From Clostridiales bacterium UBA2432 (lineage in GTDB: Bacteria > Bacillota > Clostridia > Lachnospirales > Vallitaleaceae), in assembly GCA_002342805.1 (NCBI GenBank), contig DDQW01000098.1, positions 1 to 47,367 of the forward strand: DNA of 47,367 bases, written 5' to 3'. Made by a program: the position numbers and the translations under genes. The stretch's first letter is position 1. Each line of letters starts with the position of its first letter. The notes under the pieces are model-generated. The model saw only the letters and a program-made list of their open reading frames with translations, was not told where the DNA came from and did not search any database. Below, piece after piece: positions 1 to 7,957 of this stretch.

Positions 1-1577
1 CCACGGGCATTATCTTTTTTCCAGGTCTCGTAAGTGTCCGATTCCATTGGTTCTAAATTAACATCGTCAATGGATATTCCCATTGCCTTGGCTACACCTT
101 TGCCATATTCAGGATCTGCCATATAACAGTGGGTAATATGGCGATGTTTAATCTGCATTGTTGAATCACCCATATTCCGAGCTGTATTTTCAAAAAGAAC
201 CAGTTGTTGCTCTGGGCTCATATTCCTAAACAGCATTCCCGGTTGTGTATAATAATCATGGTCATCTTCTCTAAAATCATATTGGTAAACATCGCCACCT
301 TCTTGCATAGGCTCTGCCATCTCCGGATGATCTTCCCAGTTACCATAACTATTAGGCTCATAATGGTTCTCGCTACCCCGATTACCATCGACGCGCATTT
401 GTCCGTCCCGGTGGAAACTATGAGGATGTTCAACACCTTGAGGGCTATTGACCGGTATCTGGTGATGATTAACACCTAAACGATAGCGATGGGCATCTCC
501 ATAGGCAAATAGACGCGTTTGAAGCATACGGTCCGGTGAATACCCTATACCAGGCACATTATTGGCAGGATTAAATGCAGCTTGCTCAACATCGGCAAAA
601 TAATTCTCCGGATTTTTATTTAACTCAAGGACACCCACTTCCATTAAGGGAAAATCTTTTTTATACCACATTTTGGTTAAGTCAAATGGATTGTAAGGCA
701 TCTGCTTCGCTTGTTCTTCAGTCATTACTTGAATATACATTGTCCATTTAGGATACATTCCTTTTTCAATGGCTGTATATAAGTCCCTTTGATGACTTTC
801 TCTGTCCTTTGCCACAACCATTTCTGCTTCTTGGTCTGTTAAGTTTTGAATGCCTTGATGACTACGAAAATGGAATTTCACCCATACACGTTCATTATCT
901 GCATTGATTAAACTATAGGCATGACTTGAATGTCCATGCATATAGCGATAGGATGACGGAATACCACGGTCACTCATGGTAATCGTTAACTGAAGCAAGG
1001 CTTCCGGAAGAGATGACCAAAAATCCCAGTTATTATTCGGACTTCGCATATTCGTCCTTGGATCTCGCTTAATTGCATGGTTTAAATCTATAAACTTTTT
1101 AGGATCTCTGAAAAAAAAGACTGGTGTATTATTACCAACAAGATCCCAGTTTCCTTCCTCTGTATAGTACTTCATTGCAAAACCACGGATATCACGTTCA
1201 GCATCTGCCGCACCACGTTCTCCCGCAACCGTTGAAAAGCGCATAAATATCTTTGTTTTTTTCCCAACTTCTGAGAAAATCTTTGCTTTTGTATATTTAG
1301 TAATGTCTTTCGTTACTGTGAATTCACCAAAGGCTCCGGATCCTTTTGCATGCATACGCCGCTCAGGAATAACTTCCCGATTAAAATGTGCATGCTTTTC
1401 TAATAACCAAGCATCTTGAACAACTTGTGGACCTCTCTGTCCTGCCGTCATTGTATCCTGGTTACTTGTTACCGGGGCACCATTTTCTCTCGTTATACCT
1501 GGATGTTTTCCTGTTGTATCATTGCGAGTCGGTAAAGGGTCGCCTAATTTGTTTTTACTCATCGGATCTTTGTTCAT
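1..1577 (-). CDS. katA: Catalase (monofunctional, heme), 3' end cut by window edge
   Basis: Breaks hydrogen peroxide down to water and oxygen in the cytoplasm. The frame is open from an ATG at 1577 to the left edge of the window, giving 525 visible residues without a stop, so the C-terminus is missing. Family signatures are clear: the distal histidine in RRMHAKG near residue 76, the active-site asparagine in VGNNTPVFFFRDP near 150, and the proximal heme-ligand tyrosine in RLFAYGDAHRYRLG near 360. Overall similarity is to typical KatA catalases; 525 visible residues is already a little longer than the 483 of B. subtilis KatA. The start is supported by an AAGGTGA ribosome binding site; a second in-frame ATG lies five codons downstream. 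It stands alone on the minus strand behind its own promoter and a perfect inverted repeat. Confidence 0.95.
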   Translation of the reverse strand, partial: MNKDPMSKNKLGDPLPTRNDTTGKHPGITRENGAPVTSNQDTMTAGQRGPQVVQDAWLLEKHAHFNREVIPERRMHAKGSGAFGEFTVTKDITKYTKAKIFSEVGKKTKIFMRFSTVAGERGAADAERDIRGFAMKYYTEEGNWDLVGNNTPVFFFRDPKKFIDLNHAIKRDPRTNMRSPNNNWDFWSSLPEALLQLTITMSDRGIPSSYRYMHGHSSHAYSLINADNERVWVKFHFRSHQGIQNLTDQEAEMVVAKDRESHQRDLYTAIEKGMYPKWTMYIQVMTEEQAKQMPYNPFDLTKMWYKKDFPLMEVGVLELNKNPENYFADVEQAAFNPANNVPGIGYSPDRMLQTRLFAYGDAHRYRLGVNHHQIPVNSPQGVEHPHSFHRDGQMRVDGNRGSENHYEPNSYGNWEDHPEMAEPMQEGGDVYQYDFREDDHDYYTQPGMLFRNMSPEQQLVLFENTARNMGDSTMQIKHRHITHCYMADPEYGKGVAKAMGISIDDVNLEPMESDTYETWKKDNAR

Positions 1578-1635
1578 CAAGCAAATCACCTTCCTAAATT
1601 ATTTGACTATTTACAGTAACATTTTTAATGTCTTT

Positions 1636-1641
1636 ATTATA
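1636..1641 (-). promoter_or_regulatory. Catalase -10 box
   Basis: TATAAT on the minus strand about 60 bases upstream of the catalase ATG. No good -35 hexamer sits at 17 bases; that region overlaps the proximal arm of the inverted repeat at 1653-1679, which suggests regulated expression. Confidence 0.5.
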
Positions 1642-1652
1642 ACATATATCAA

Positions 1653-1679
1653 ATTATTGCATACTATTTTTGCAATAAT
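1653..1679. promoter_or_regulatory. Inverted repeat upstream of catalase (candidate operator)
   Basis: Perfect 9-base arms ATTATTGCA and TGCAATAAT separated by 9 bases. The repeat lies just upstream of the catalase -10 box and covers its -35 region. It does not match the PerR consensus TTATAATNATTATAA. It is most likely an operator for a peroxide or general regulator; this is inferred from position and symmetry only. Confidence 0.45.
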
Positions 1680-1747
1680 TAGGCATTATTTTATCCATGT
1701 AGGTTGCACTACAAGACCTTGAAATGCAAGAGATTGAACAGGTTTCA

Positions 1748-4303
1748 TCAATCTTCTATTAAAGCCAAAGCATCCTCAAAACACATGGGTTTAGCATAAT
1801 AATACCCTTGTGCCATATCACACCCTAATGCTTTTAAAATATCATGTTGCTCTTTTGTCTCAACACCTTCTGCTATAACAGTCATATCAAGATTATGCAC
1901 AATTTGAATTATGCTTTGTATTAACTCTTTTACGCGCCTATCGCTTGAAATATTTTTCATGAATTCTCTATCGATTTTTACAACATCTATAGGTAAATCC
2001 ATCAAATATTTCAACGATGAATAGCCAGTGCCAAAATCATCCAAGTGCAATTTTATACCACTTTCTCTCAGTTTTTTCAATTTATCCAAATGCATCTCTG
2101 TCGCTTCCATAAAGACACCTTCCGTTAGCTCAATAGCAATACAATCAGCACCTAAATCATATTCATTGAGCAATTCGATGAAATCAGACTCAAAATCGAT
2201 GCGTGTTAATTCCACAACAGAAACATTCACTGCAATTTTCATGTCCACAAAATATTTAGCAATCATTTTTTTCACATCCCGGCAAGCCGTATTATAAACC
2301 CACCGTCCAATGTTATGAATTAGCCCTAATTGTTCTGCAATTGGAATAAACTCTAAAGGACTAATGATTCCTTTCTTAGGATGTTCCCATCGAATAAGTC
2401 CTTCAAATGCAACTATTTTCTCCGTTTGCATATCAATTTGTGCTTGTAAAAAAAGTTTGAATTGATTTTCCTCAATTGCCTTATGGATACTATTTTGTAT
2501 TCCTAGAAGATCTACAGACTCCGTCTCCATAAAATCGTTATAAAAAGTTAGTCGTGCCCGTCCCTTGGCTTTTGCTTGATACATGGCTATATCCGCTTTT
2601 CGAATAAGTTCTTCTTCCTGTGTACCTTGATCCGGAAAAGTGACAATACCTATCGAACAACTTATATGAAAAGCTTCTTCATCAATCAAAATCTGTTTTT
2701 GAACAATCGCATTTATTTTCTTATGTATATCATTAGTCTTTGGTTCATATCCAATATGCCAATACTGAATTACAACAAACTCATCACCACCTATACGAGA
2801 TACAATAAGGCCCATGTCTTCAAACGCTTTGAACCGTTCTCCAATGCTTACAAGAATATCATCTCCAAGTTTATGCCCACAGGTGTCATTGATATACTTG
2901 AAATTATCCAAATCAATCGAATATAATCTCCCTTGATACTTATTATCGCTAAGTATTTCATTTAATTTTTTAAAAAGTGCCGGGCGATTATACAAACCTG
3001 TCAAGTCATCATGATAGGCCAGGTGCTTAAATTTTTTCTCACTCTTAAGAAGTAGCTTACGGCTCTCTCTAAGTTCATCATATTGATAACGCAACTCTTC
3101 TTCCGTCGCTGTCAACTCTTCATATAAGGCAGATAATTCATCATTTTTCTCACGCACTTCTCTAATATGACGATAATTTTTTCTATTTTCAAAGATTAAA
3201 AAAAAGAAAACAAGAAGAATAAGCCCCAATATAATGGATAAAGGTATGGTCAACTCTTTGTATTTTTCCCAAAAGACTTTTGGACTATTAATCAATATTG
3301 TATCCTTGGGCAACTTTTCCATATCCAAATCAAATTTTTGCATAATTTTGTAATCAATAATATATTTGTTGGGACTTTCTGTAACAATTGGAATGGACTC
3401 AATAGATACACCGTTTAAAACGTCGAGAGCCATCTGTGCCGCCATCTTTGCTTGAGCTGTATACGAAAGCATATATCCACCCAACAAACCGTCTCCAACT
3501 CCACCAATGGTTGGTCTATAAATCGGTGTGTCGGCAGCTTCAGTCAATATATTTATCGAATCTTCAATCGAATACACATTATTTTCCTTATCTTGAAACA
3601 TTGTCATATAAATCAAAATATCTTCTGTCGATAATTGTTTGACTTTTGCTTTGAATTCATCTAATGAGTACTCCGAAAAATTCAGCACTTCAAATTTCAT
3701 TGTAGGATATACATTTTCTAGCTCTAAAAAAGCACGAGCATCTCCTTGTCCTGTGGTAGTTTCATCCACAATGACATAAAACGTATCTGCATTTGCTTGT
3801 AATTTCATCGCCAACTCCAGATTTTCTTGTATTGAGGCAGCTTCATATATTCCTGTAAATGTGGATATATTTCCGGCTTCTATAACTCTATTCAAATCGT
3901 TAATGCCAAGGTATATCACCGGTATATCTTTGACAAGATCGTCTTTGTGATCCATGAGAAATTGTAATCCATTATCATCACTCACAATAATAACATCATA
4001 AGGTTGACTGTTATCTAAACGATATTTTAGAAATTCATAATAATTATTGTAATTTTCTTCTGTATGAAAACGGTTCGTATCCATGAACTCAATATCAAAG
4101 AGGATATCTTCTTGATAAAAGACTTCCGTAAGACCTTTAATTAAGTCAGGATAAGTTGTAAACGCTCCATGGTAAGAGCTAATAAACAAAACTCGGTGGA
4201 CTTCAGTAGCTTCGACAGTTGTATGTGTATTAAATCCGATTGTAATTAAAATAACTATAAAAAACATCATACACTGTCGATAAAATTTCGAACTATATTT
4301 CAT
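1748..4303 (-). CDS. Membrane sensor with ABC-type substrate-binding domain, GGDEF and EAL domains
   Basis: Predicted c-di-GMP turnover enzyme of 851 residues. The N-terminus has a signal/anchor segment (about 12-30), then an extracytoplasmic region (about 35-340) resembling ABC-type periplasmic binding proteins, a membrane helix (about 351-372), a charged coiled coil, GGDEF (about 430-590) and EAL (about 605-845). The cyclase motif is intact (RIGGDEF after a DDLTGLYNR opening), but the RxxD inhibitory site before it is absent. The EAL half keeps the catalytic set: EGL in place of EAL (glutamate retained), NVS, ELTEG, LDDFGTGYSS, VKIDREF, AEGVE and QGYYYAKP. Both activities are therefore possible. 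The start has an AAGGAGA site. It is divergent from agrB with only 78 bases between them, so the two may share a control region. Confidence 0.9.
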   Translation of the reverse strand: MKYSSKFYRQCMMFFIVILITIGFNTHTTVEATEVHRVLFISSYHGAFTTYPDLIKGLTEVFYQEDILFDIEFMDTNRFHTEENYNNYYEFLKYRLDNSQPYDVIIVSDDNGLQFLMDHKDDLVKDIPVIYLGINDLNRVIEAGNISTFTGIYEAASIQENLELAMKLQANADTFYVIVDETTTGQGDARAFLELENVYPTMKFEVLNFSEYSLDEFKAKVKQLSTEDILIYMTMFQDKENNVYSIEDSINILTEAADTPIYRPTIGGVGDGLLGGYMLSYTAQAKMAAQMALDVLNGVSIESIPIVTESPNKYIIDYKIMQKFDLDMEKLPKDTILINSPKVFWEKYKELTIPLSIILGLILLVFFFLIFENRKNYRHIREVREKNDELSALYEELTATEEELRYQYDELRESRKLLLKSEKKFKHLAYHDDLTGLYNRPALFKKLNEILSDNKYQGRLYSIDLDNFKYINDTCGHKLGDDILVSIGERFKAFEDMGLIVSRIGGDEFVVIQYWHIGYEPKTNDIHKKINAIVQKQILIDEEAFHISCSIGIVTFPDQGTQEEELIRKADIAMYQAKAKGRARLTFYNDFMETESVDLLGIQNSIHKAIEENQFKLFLQAQIDMQTEKIVAFEGLIRWEHPKKGIISPLEFIPIAEQLGLIHNIGRWVYNTACRDVKKMIAKYFVDMKIAVNVSVVELTRIDFESDFIELLNEYDLGADCIAIELTEGVFMEATEMHLDKLKKLRESGIKLHLDDFGTGYSSLKYLMDLPIDVVKIDREFMKNISSDRRVKELIQSIIQIVHNLDMTVIAEGVETKEQHDILKALGCDMAQGYYYAKPMCFEDALALIED

Positions 4304-4347
4304 GTAATCTCTCCTTATATTTAGTACTGCAATAAAAAAAATCTGCT

Positions 4348-4353
4348 ATAATA
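4348..4353 (+). promoter_or_regulatory. agrB -10 box
   Basis: TATAAT 28 bases upstream of the agrB ATG, followed by a GGAGG site at 4372-4376. No convincing -35. The LytTR-type repeats found near agrD and agrA are absent here, so agrB is probably not directly autoinduced. Confidence 0.45.
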
Positions 4354-4381
4354 TAGTATATCAAATAATTGGAGGAAAAAG

Positions 4382-4942
4382 ATGCAAAAACCAGCAAAAT
4401 TTTTTACAGACAAGCTTGTACAAGGGGATATCATAAAAAAGGAAGACTACGATTTATACTATTACGGTTTTTGGCAAGGTAGCATCTTTGCACTAAACAT
4501 GCTCACCGTCCTTATCGTCGGCTTACTATTTCAAATGCTTTGGCAGGCGATTGTGTTTACCATCGCCTATGGTTTATTACGAACTTCGGCAGGTGGTTAT
4601 CATGCTCGAACACAAGGAAGCTGTTATATCTTTTCCATAGCAATGATTATTATTGTTTTGAGCGCATTGAAATATTTACAATGGAACCCAGTAATCTATC
4701 TTTCACTTGTATTACTTTCATCTATTTTCATTTTCTTGCTTGCACCTGTGGAAGACTCAAACAAACCTTTAGATGCCCTAGAACACCGTGTATATAAAAA
4801 GCGGTCCCGAATTATTCTCATATTTTTATTGCTCATAACACTCCTATTTGTGTTTTTCGGAAAAACAGACATTGCTCATTGCCTTAGTATATCTATAATC
4901 GCCCTCGCCATGATGCTTATACTCGGAAAAATAACATCCTAG
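4382..4942 (+). CDS. agrB: AgrB-family peptide-processing membrane protease
   Basis: Membrane cysteine protease that cuts the AgrD precursor and forms the cyclic thiolactone autoinducer. The 186-residue length is normal for the family. The catalytic pair is visible in GGYHARTQGSC: histidine and cysteine seven residues apart, as His77 and Cys84 are in S. aureus AgrB. Several hydrophobic segments follow. The start is set by TTGGAGGAAAAAG. The matching agrD is not downstream on the same strand as in usual agrBD operons; it lies at 5030-5173 on the minus strand, tail to tail with agrB. Confidence 0.93.
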   Translation: MQKPAKFFTDKLVQGDIIKKEDYDLYYYGFWQGSIFALNMLTVLIVGLLFQMLWQAIVFTIAYGLLRTSAGGYHARTQGSCYIFSIAMIIIVLSALKYLQWNPVIYLSLVLLSSIFIFLLAPVEDSNKPLDALEHRVYKKRSRIILIFLLLITLLFVFFGKTDIAHCLSISIIALAMMLILGKITS

Positions 4943-4949
4943 TAAATGA

Positions 4950-4982
4950 AAATAAGATAACAGATTCTCTGTTATCTTATTT
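4950..4982. terminator. Hairpin between convergent agrB and agrD (bidirectional terminator)
   Basis: Perfect 15-base stem (AAATAAGATAACAGA and its complement) with a 3-base loop and short T runs on both sides. It sits in the tail-to-tail gap, just after the agrB stop and downstream of agrD on the other strand, so it could end both transcripts. The stem is AT-rich, so efficiency is uncertain. Confidence 0.65.
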
Positions 4983-5029
4983 CAATAATATATATATTTG
5001 ATCCCACTCATATATTTAGGTTATACCGT

Positions 5030-5173
5030 TTAAAACTTTCGTAATTGTTGTGCTTTATCCGGTAACTGAGGTTGATGAATAAACAACAAACATGCTGTAT
5101 TCACATTTAACGCAGTAAAAGTTAGCGCTACACTTGCAAGTAATGCTCCAGCTTTTAATATCATAGGTTTCAT
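5030..5173 (-). CDS. agrD: AgrD-type cyclic lactone autoinducer precursor
   Basis: Small 47-residue peptide with the AgrD layout: a short basic N-terminus (MKPMILK), an amphipathic leader (AGALLASVALTFTALNV), a core NTACLLFIHQP containing the single cysteine, and a charged tail DKAQQLRKF. By analogy with clostridial peptides of the CLWFT type, the mature signal is probably a small thiolactone ring such as CLLFI with a short N-terminal extension; ring size is inference. Two ATGs compete, at 5179 and 5173. The AGGGGG site is only 2 bases from the first and 8 from the second, so 5173 is preferred. It is divergent from the regulator gene and convergent with agrB. Confidence 0.85.
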   Translation of the reverse strand: MKPMILKAGALLASVALTFTALNVNTACLLFIHQPQLPDKAQQLRKF

Positions 5174-5203
5174 TATCATCGCCCCCTTTCTTAACCTGTT
5201 TAG

Positions 5204-5209
5204 ATTATA
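5204..5209 (-). promoter_or_regulatory. agrD -10 box
   Basis: TATAAT on the minus strand about 30 bases upstream of the agrD ATG. There is no recognisable -35 hexamer; instead the direct repeats at 5237-5271 start about 27 bases upstream of the box. That is the arrangement expected for an activator-dependent promoter. Confidence 0.6.
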
Positions 5210-5236
5210 CCAAAAAAATCGCACAAAAACCGTCCG

Positions 5237-5271
5237 ATGTAACGAACGGTACTTGTAAATGTAACGAATGG
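5237..5271. promoter_or_regulatory. LytTR-type direct repeats in the agrD/agrA gap
   Basis: Two copies of ATGTAACGAANGG at 5237-5249 and 5259-5271, with start positions exactly 22 bases apart, about two helical turns. LytTR regulators such as AgrA bind tandem sites with this period. Relative to the agrD -10 box the repeats fall near -40 and -62, a typical activator position. The distal copy overlaps the -35 region of the promoter of the adjacent regulator gene, so one site pair may control both directions. Confidence 0.7.
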
Positions 5272-5297
5272 ATATTTTTAATGAAATAAGCTATAAT
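5269..5297 (+). promoter_or_regulatory. Promoter of the agrA-agrC operon
   Basis: TGGATA at 5269-5274 (4 of 6 matches to TTGACA), a 17-base spacer and TATAAT at 5292-5297, about 36 bases ahead of the agrA start. The -35 overlaps the second LytTR-type repeat. Confidence 0.55.
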
Positions 5298-5333
5298 AGT
5301 ATATAGGAAATTTGAACTACAAGGAGATTTCAT

Positions 5334-6041
5334 ATGATAAATATTGCTATTTGTGATGATAACAAATATATATGTTCTCAGATTGAAACAATTTTACTTG
5401 AGTACGCTCAAGTGGAACCCATTAAATTAAATGTCCATATTTTTTATACTGGGGAAAGTTTAGTGGAATATATTAATAAAGACAAGGCCTTCCATATCAT
5501 TTATCTGGATATTGAACTCGGACAAATGAACGGTGTTGAAGTTGGGAAATATATTCGCCAAACCATGAAAGATTATAAAACCGAGATTATTTATATCTCC
5601 GGTAATGATTCGTATGACCGTCAACTGTTTGATGTGCAACCCCTCCATTTTATTCCTAAACCTATTCAAAGAAACACTGTCATTGATGACTTAAATCTTG
5701 CTATGGAACACTTGAATATTTCAGAGCACTATTATACATATCAAAAAGGACACGATATGTATAATATTCCCATTAGTGAAATTCTATACTTTGAAAGTCG
5801 AAAACGAGAAATCGTTATTGTTACAACAACATTTGAAGATACTTTCTATGAAAACTTAGATGTTATTGCCAAAGAACTATTTGATTATCAGTTCTTTCAA
5901 ATCCATCGTTCGTATTTAATGAATTACAAACATGCAAAAATAATTCGTTATACAGAAGTCGTTATGTCCAATAACGTAGTTCTTCCTATCGGCAAAACAA
6001 AACGTAGCGCATTTCGCAAAATACAAATAAACCTAAACTAA
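5334..6041 (+). CDS. agrA: AgrA-like response regulator (receiver plus LytTR)
   Basis: Transcription factor of 235 residues, cytoplasmic. The receiver (about 1-120) shows the acidic pair in AICDDN and the phosphoacceptor aspartate in IIYLDIELGQMNG near 60. The LytTR DNA-binding domain (about 140-235) contains ILYFESRKREIVIV and FFQIHRSYLMNYKHA, both typical. It is expected to be phosphorylated by the downstream AgrC-type kinase when the peptide is sensed, and to bind the direct repeats at 5237-5271. The start has an AAGGAGATTTCAT site. It is followed after 10 bases by agrC. Gene order is regulator then kinase, reversed from the S. aureus agrCA order. Confidence 0.9.
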   Translation: MINIAICDDNKYICSQIETILLEYAQVEPIKLNVHIFYTGESLVEYINKDKAFHIIYLDIELGQMNGVEVGKYIRQTMKDYKTEIIYISGNDSYDRQLFDVQPLHFIPKPIQRNTVIDDLNLAMEHLNISEHYYTYQKGHDMYNIPISEILYFESRKREIVIVTTTFEDTFYENLDVIAKELFDYQFFQIHRSYLMNYKHAKIIRYTEVVMSNNVVLPIGKTKRSAFRKIQINLN

Positions 6042-6051
6042 GGAGAAACCT

Positions 6052-7326
6052 ATGTTTTTTGAAAATTATTACTTAGTATACATATTAGGAAATCTTGTCT
6101 CAGCATATGTTATGTATAAATTTATTCGTATTTTTTATAGCAAATGCAAAGTCAAACCGACCACTGAGATTGCTGCCTATATCGGATATTTTATTCTCAT
6201 TACACTCACACACGTTGGACTTGAACTTCCTTTTATTGTACTCTTAGCCAATATTTTGCTTCTTTTTCTTATTACTCTACTTTATGAAGGCGATATCAAA
6301 AAATCACTTCTCTCTATTTTGATAATTTATTTTTCATTAATGAGTATTGAAGCGCTTTTTGTTTTATTAACCAGTACTTTGCAACTAAATCTTCTTGTTC
6401 CTTTTCAATACGAGTCTGCTTTTGGAGTTGTTGTTGTTCGAATTGCTTCATTAGGGATGGTCTTTGCGGTCAAAGGTTTTAAAAACGTGAAAAAAGAGTA
6501 TCCTATTCCAAGTGCATATTGGATTAGCCTACTCTTTATACCTGTCGGAACTGTCATCATGCTCTTTGCCGTATTTATGAACACCTCATTATCTCGAACC
6601 ATTATTTTTATCTGTATTATAAGTGCAATTCTTATCAATATGTTCACCTTCTATTTATACGATAATATTTCCGCTCTTTTGGTTGACCAAATGAATAAAC
6701 GTATTTCTGAAGAACAAAATCGTTACTATGAACATCAAGTTGAAATGATGCAGGCAACCCTTAATCACATGCGAACCTTACGCCATGATTTAAAAAACAG
6801 AATCGCACCCTTGTATCCTCTCGCTGCATCCGGCAATACTGAAGAACTATTAAAAACCATATCTGAATTATCCGATCTAAGTGAAATTACCAAGGAATAT
6901 TCAAAATCAGGAAATACTATTTTTGACAGTATCATTAACTTTAAATTTCAGAATGCTGAAGCTATGAACATCGAGATCAATGTAGAGATTAACACACCTG
7001 AAGCCTTATCCATACCGACATTTGACATTGCTGTAATTATCGGCAATCTCATCGACAACGCATTAGAAGCCACACTAAAAACCCACGACCGTTGGATTCG
7101 CATTTCTATTGTTTACGATAAAGGACGTTTAATTATTGAGACGGTTAATTCTTATGATGGTATAATCAAAAAAGAAGCCGACCAATTTGTAACGCGTAAG
7201 CATGACCAACCAAACCATGGGCTTGGCATGAAAAGTATAAAAAACATTGTCGATCGTCATGAAGGATATTTAAATATTGATTATGACGAACACGTCTTTA
7301 ATACCAAGGTACTCATGTATTTATAA
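6052..7326 (+). CDS. agrC: AgrC-like sensor histidine kinase (GHKL)
   Basis: Peptide-sensing membrane kinase of 424 residues. The first 200 or so residues are six or seven hydrophobic segments, as in AgrC receptors. The cytoplasmic part has the phosphoacceptor histidine in HMRTLRHDLKNRIAP near 245 and a GHKL ATPase with the N box in GNLIDNALEAT and a glycine-rich loop in NHGLGMKSIKNIVDRH. It sits 10 bases after the regulator gene with an AAGGAGAAACCT site, forming an operon. Its 3' end overlaps the end of the convergent LUD gene by 6 bases, and no terminator is visible between them. Confidence 0.9.
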   Translation: MFFENYYLVYILGNLVSAYVMYKFIRIFYSKCKVKPTTEIAAYIGYFILITLTHVGLELPFIVLLANILLLFLITLLYEGDIKKSLLSILIIYFSLMSIEALFVLLTSTLQLNLLVPFQYESAFGVVVVRIASLGMVFAVKGFKNVKKEYPIPSAYWISLLFIPVGTVIMLFAVFMNTSLSRTIIFICIISAILINMFTFYLYDNISALLVDQMNKRISEEQNRYYEHQVEMMQATLNHMRTLRHDLKNRIAPLYPLAASGNTEELLKTISELSDLSEITKEYSKSGNTIFDSIINFKFQNAEAMNIEINVEINTPEALSIPTFDIAVIIGNLIDNALEATLKTHDRWIRISIVYDKGRLIIETVNSYDGIIKKEADQFVTRKHDQPNHGLGMKSIKNIVDRHEGYLNIDYDEHVFNTKVLMYL

Positions 7327-7926
7327 TCCCAGTAGCTCATTGATAATTATAATCTCTGTCTCTACATTCGACATTTTTCTCTGATATATAATGGTCCCAT
7401 TGCATATTCGCTCAGGGCTTTTGCAATCATAACAGCGGTCCCCTTTAATCGCACAAGGTGTTTTGACACCTATTCTCTTTGCATTTTGGGGCGCCGCTAT
7501 GTTTTTAGCCCTCCACATGGCTTTTTCTAAAGTAGCTTCAAACTTATTTTTTCCGATAACAAAGTACACTTTATCATGTCCAAACAATGAACCTGCAATG
7601 CGATTACCGGTTCCGTCAATATTGACCATCTCACCTGTTTCTGCTATTGCATTTACCGAAGTTATATAAATCTCTGTTGTCAAACTCTTTTTAGCAATTT
7701 CTAAAAAAGACGCATTATCAATAGCCTGTTGGGGATCAAATACAGTATTTGATCCCCGAAGTCTGTCATATAAGTTCATCGTCATTAAGGTATTTGAATC
7801 ACCAAATCCCACACTTTTTCCGACAATTGTATTTTCTAAATATGTTGCTGCTTCATCTTTTGTCTCAAAATACTTGGTCGTATAGCCATACTTCCTTAAT
7901 GTTTTTTGTGTTTTTTGAAAATCCAT
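7321..7926 (-). CDS. LUD-domain protein (lactate-utilization LutC/YkgG-like)
   Basis: Member of the LUD (DUF162) family, 201 residues. Typical features are VGKSVGFGDSNTLMTMNLYDRL in the middle and a C-terminal cysteine segment PCAIKGDRCYDCKSPERICNG, which appears in many stand-alone clostridial LUD proteins. LutC works with LutA and LutB in lactate oxidation, but neither partner is present, so lactate use cannot be claimed. It is the last gene of the ascorbate operon, 31 bases after ptsH, and may use an ascorbate-derived substrate; that is inference from position. The start has AGAAGGTAAC upstream. The gene contains a striking perfect 27-base palindrome at 7731-7757. Confidence 0.85.
   Translation of the reverse strand: MDFQKTQKTLRKYGYTTKYFETKDEAATYLENTIVGKSVGFGDSNTLMTMNLYDRLRGSNTVFDPQQAIDNASFLEIAKKSLTTEIYITSVNAIAETGEMVNIDGTGNRIAGSLFGHDKVYFVIGKNKFEATLEKAMWRAKNIAAPQNAKRIGVKTPCAIKGDRCYDCKSPERICNGTIIYQRKMSNVETEIIIINELLGL
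7731..7757. repeat. Perfect 27-base palindrome inside the LUD gene
   Basis: Two 13-base arms, GGGGATCAAATAC and GTATTTGATCCCC, around a single central A. It encodes part of RGSNTVFDPQ. A 13-base perfect repeat with this spacing is not expected by chance in a window of this size. It could be a protein-binding site or an mRNA hairpin. Confidence 0.8.
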
Positions 7927-7957
7927 ATTTTGTTACCTTCTTTCAAAACCTTTAGCC

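Noticed and set aside
204..479. Open frames on both strands at 204-479 and further plus-strand frames at 1388-1722
   Set aside because: They lie within or overlap the catalase gene, lack ribosome binding sites and have no recognisable domain.
1636..1650. A PerR box at the catalase promoter
   Set aside because: TTATAAT is present but the second half of the PerR consensus is not; the symmetric repeat nearby has a different sequence.
5030..5224. A longer reading of the agrD frame from 5224
   Set aside because: It would run through the -10 box of the agrD promoter, and a good ribosome binding site stands before 5173.
7321..7926. A lactate oxidation gene lutC
   Set aside because: lutA and lutB are absent and the C-terminal cysteine motif is of another LUD subgroup.
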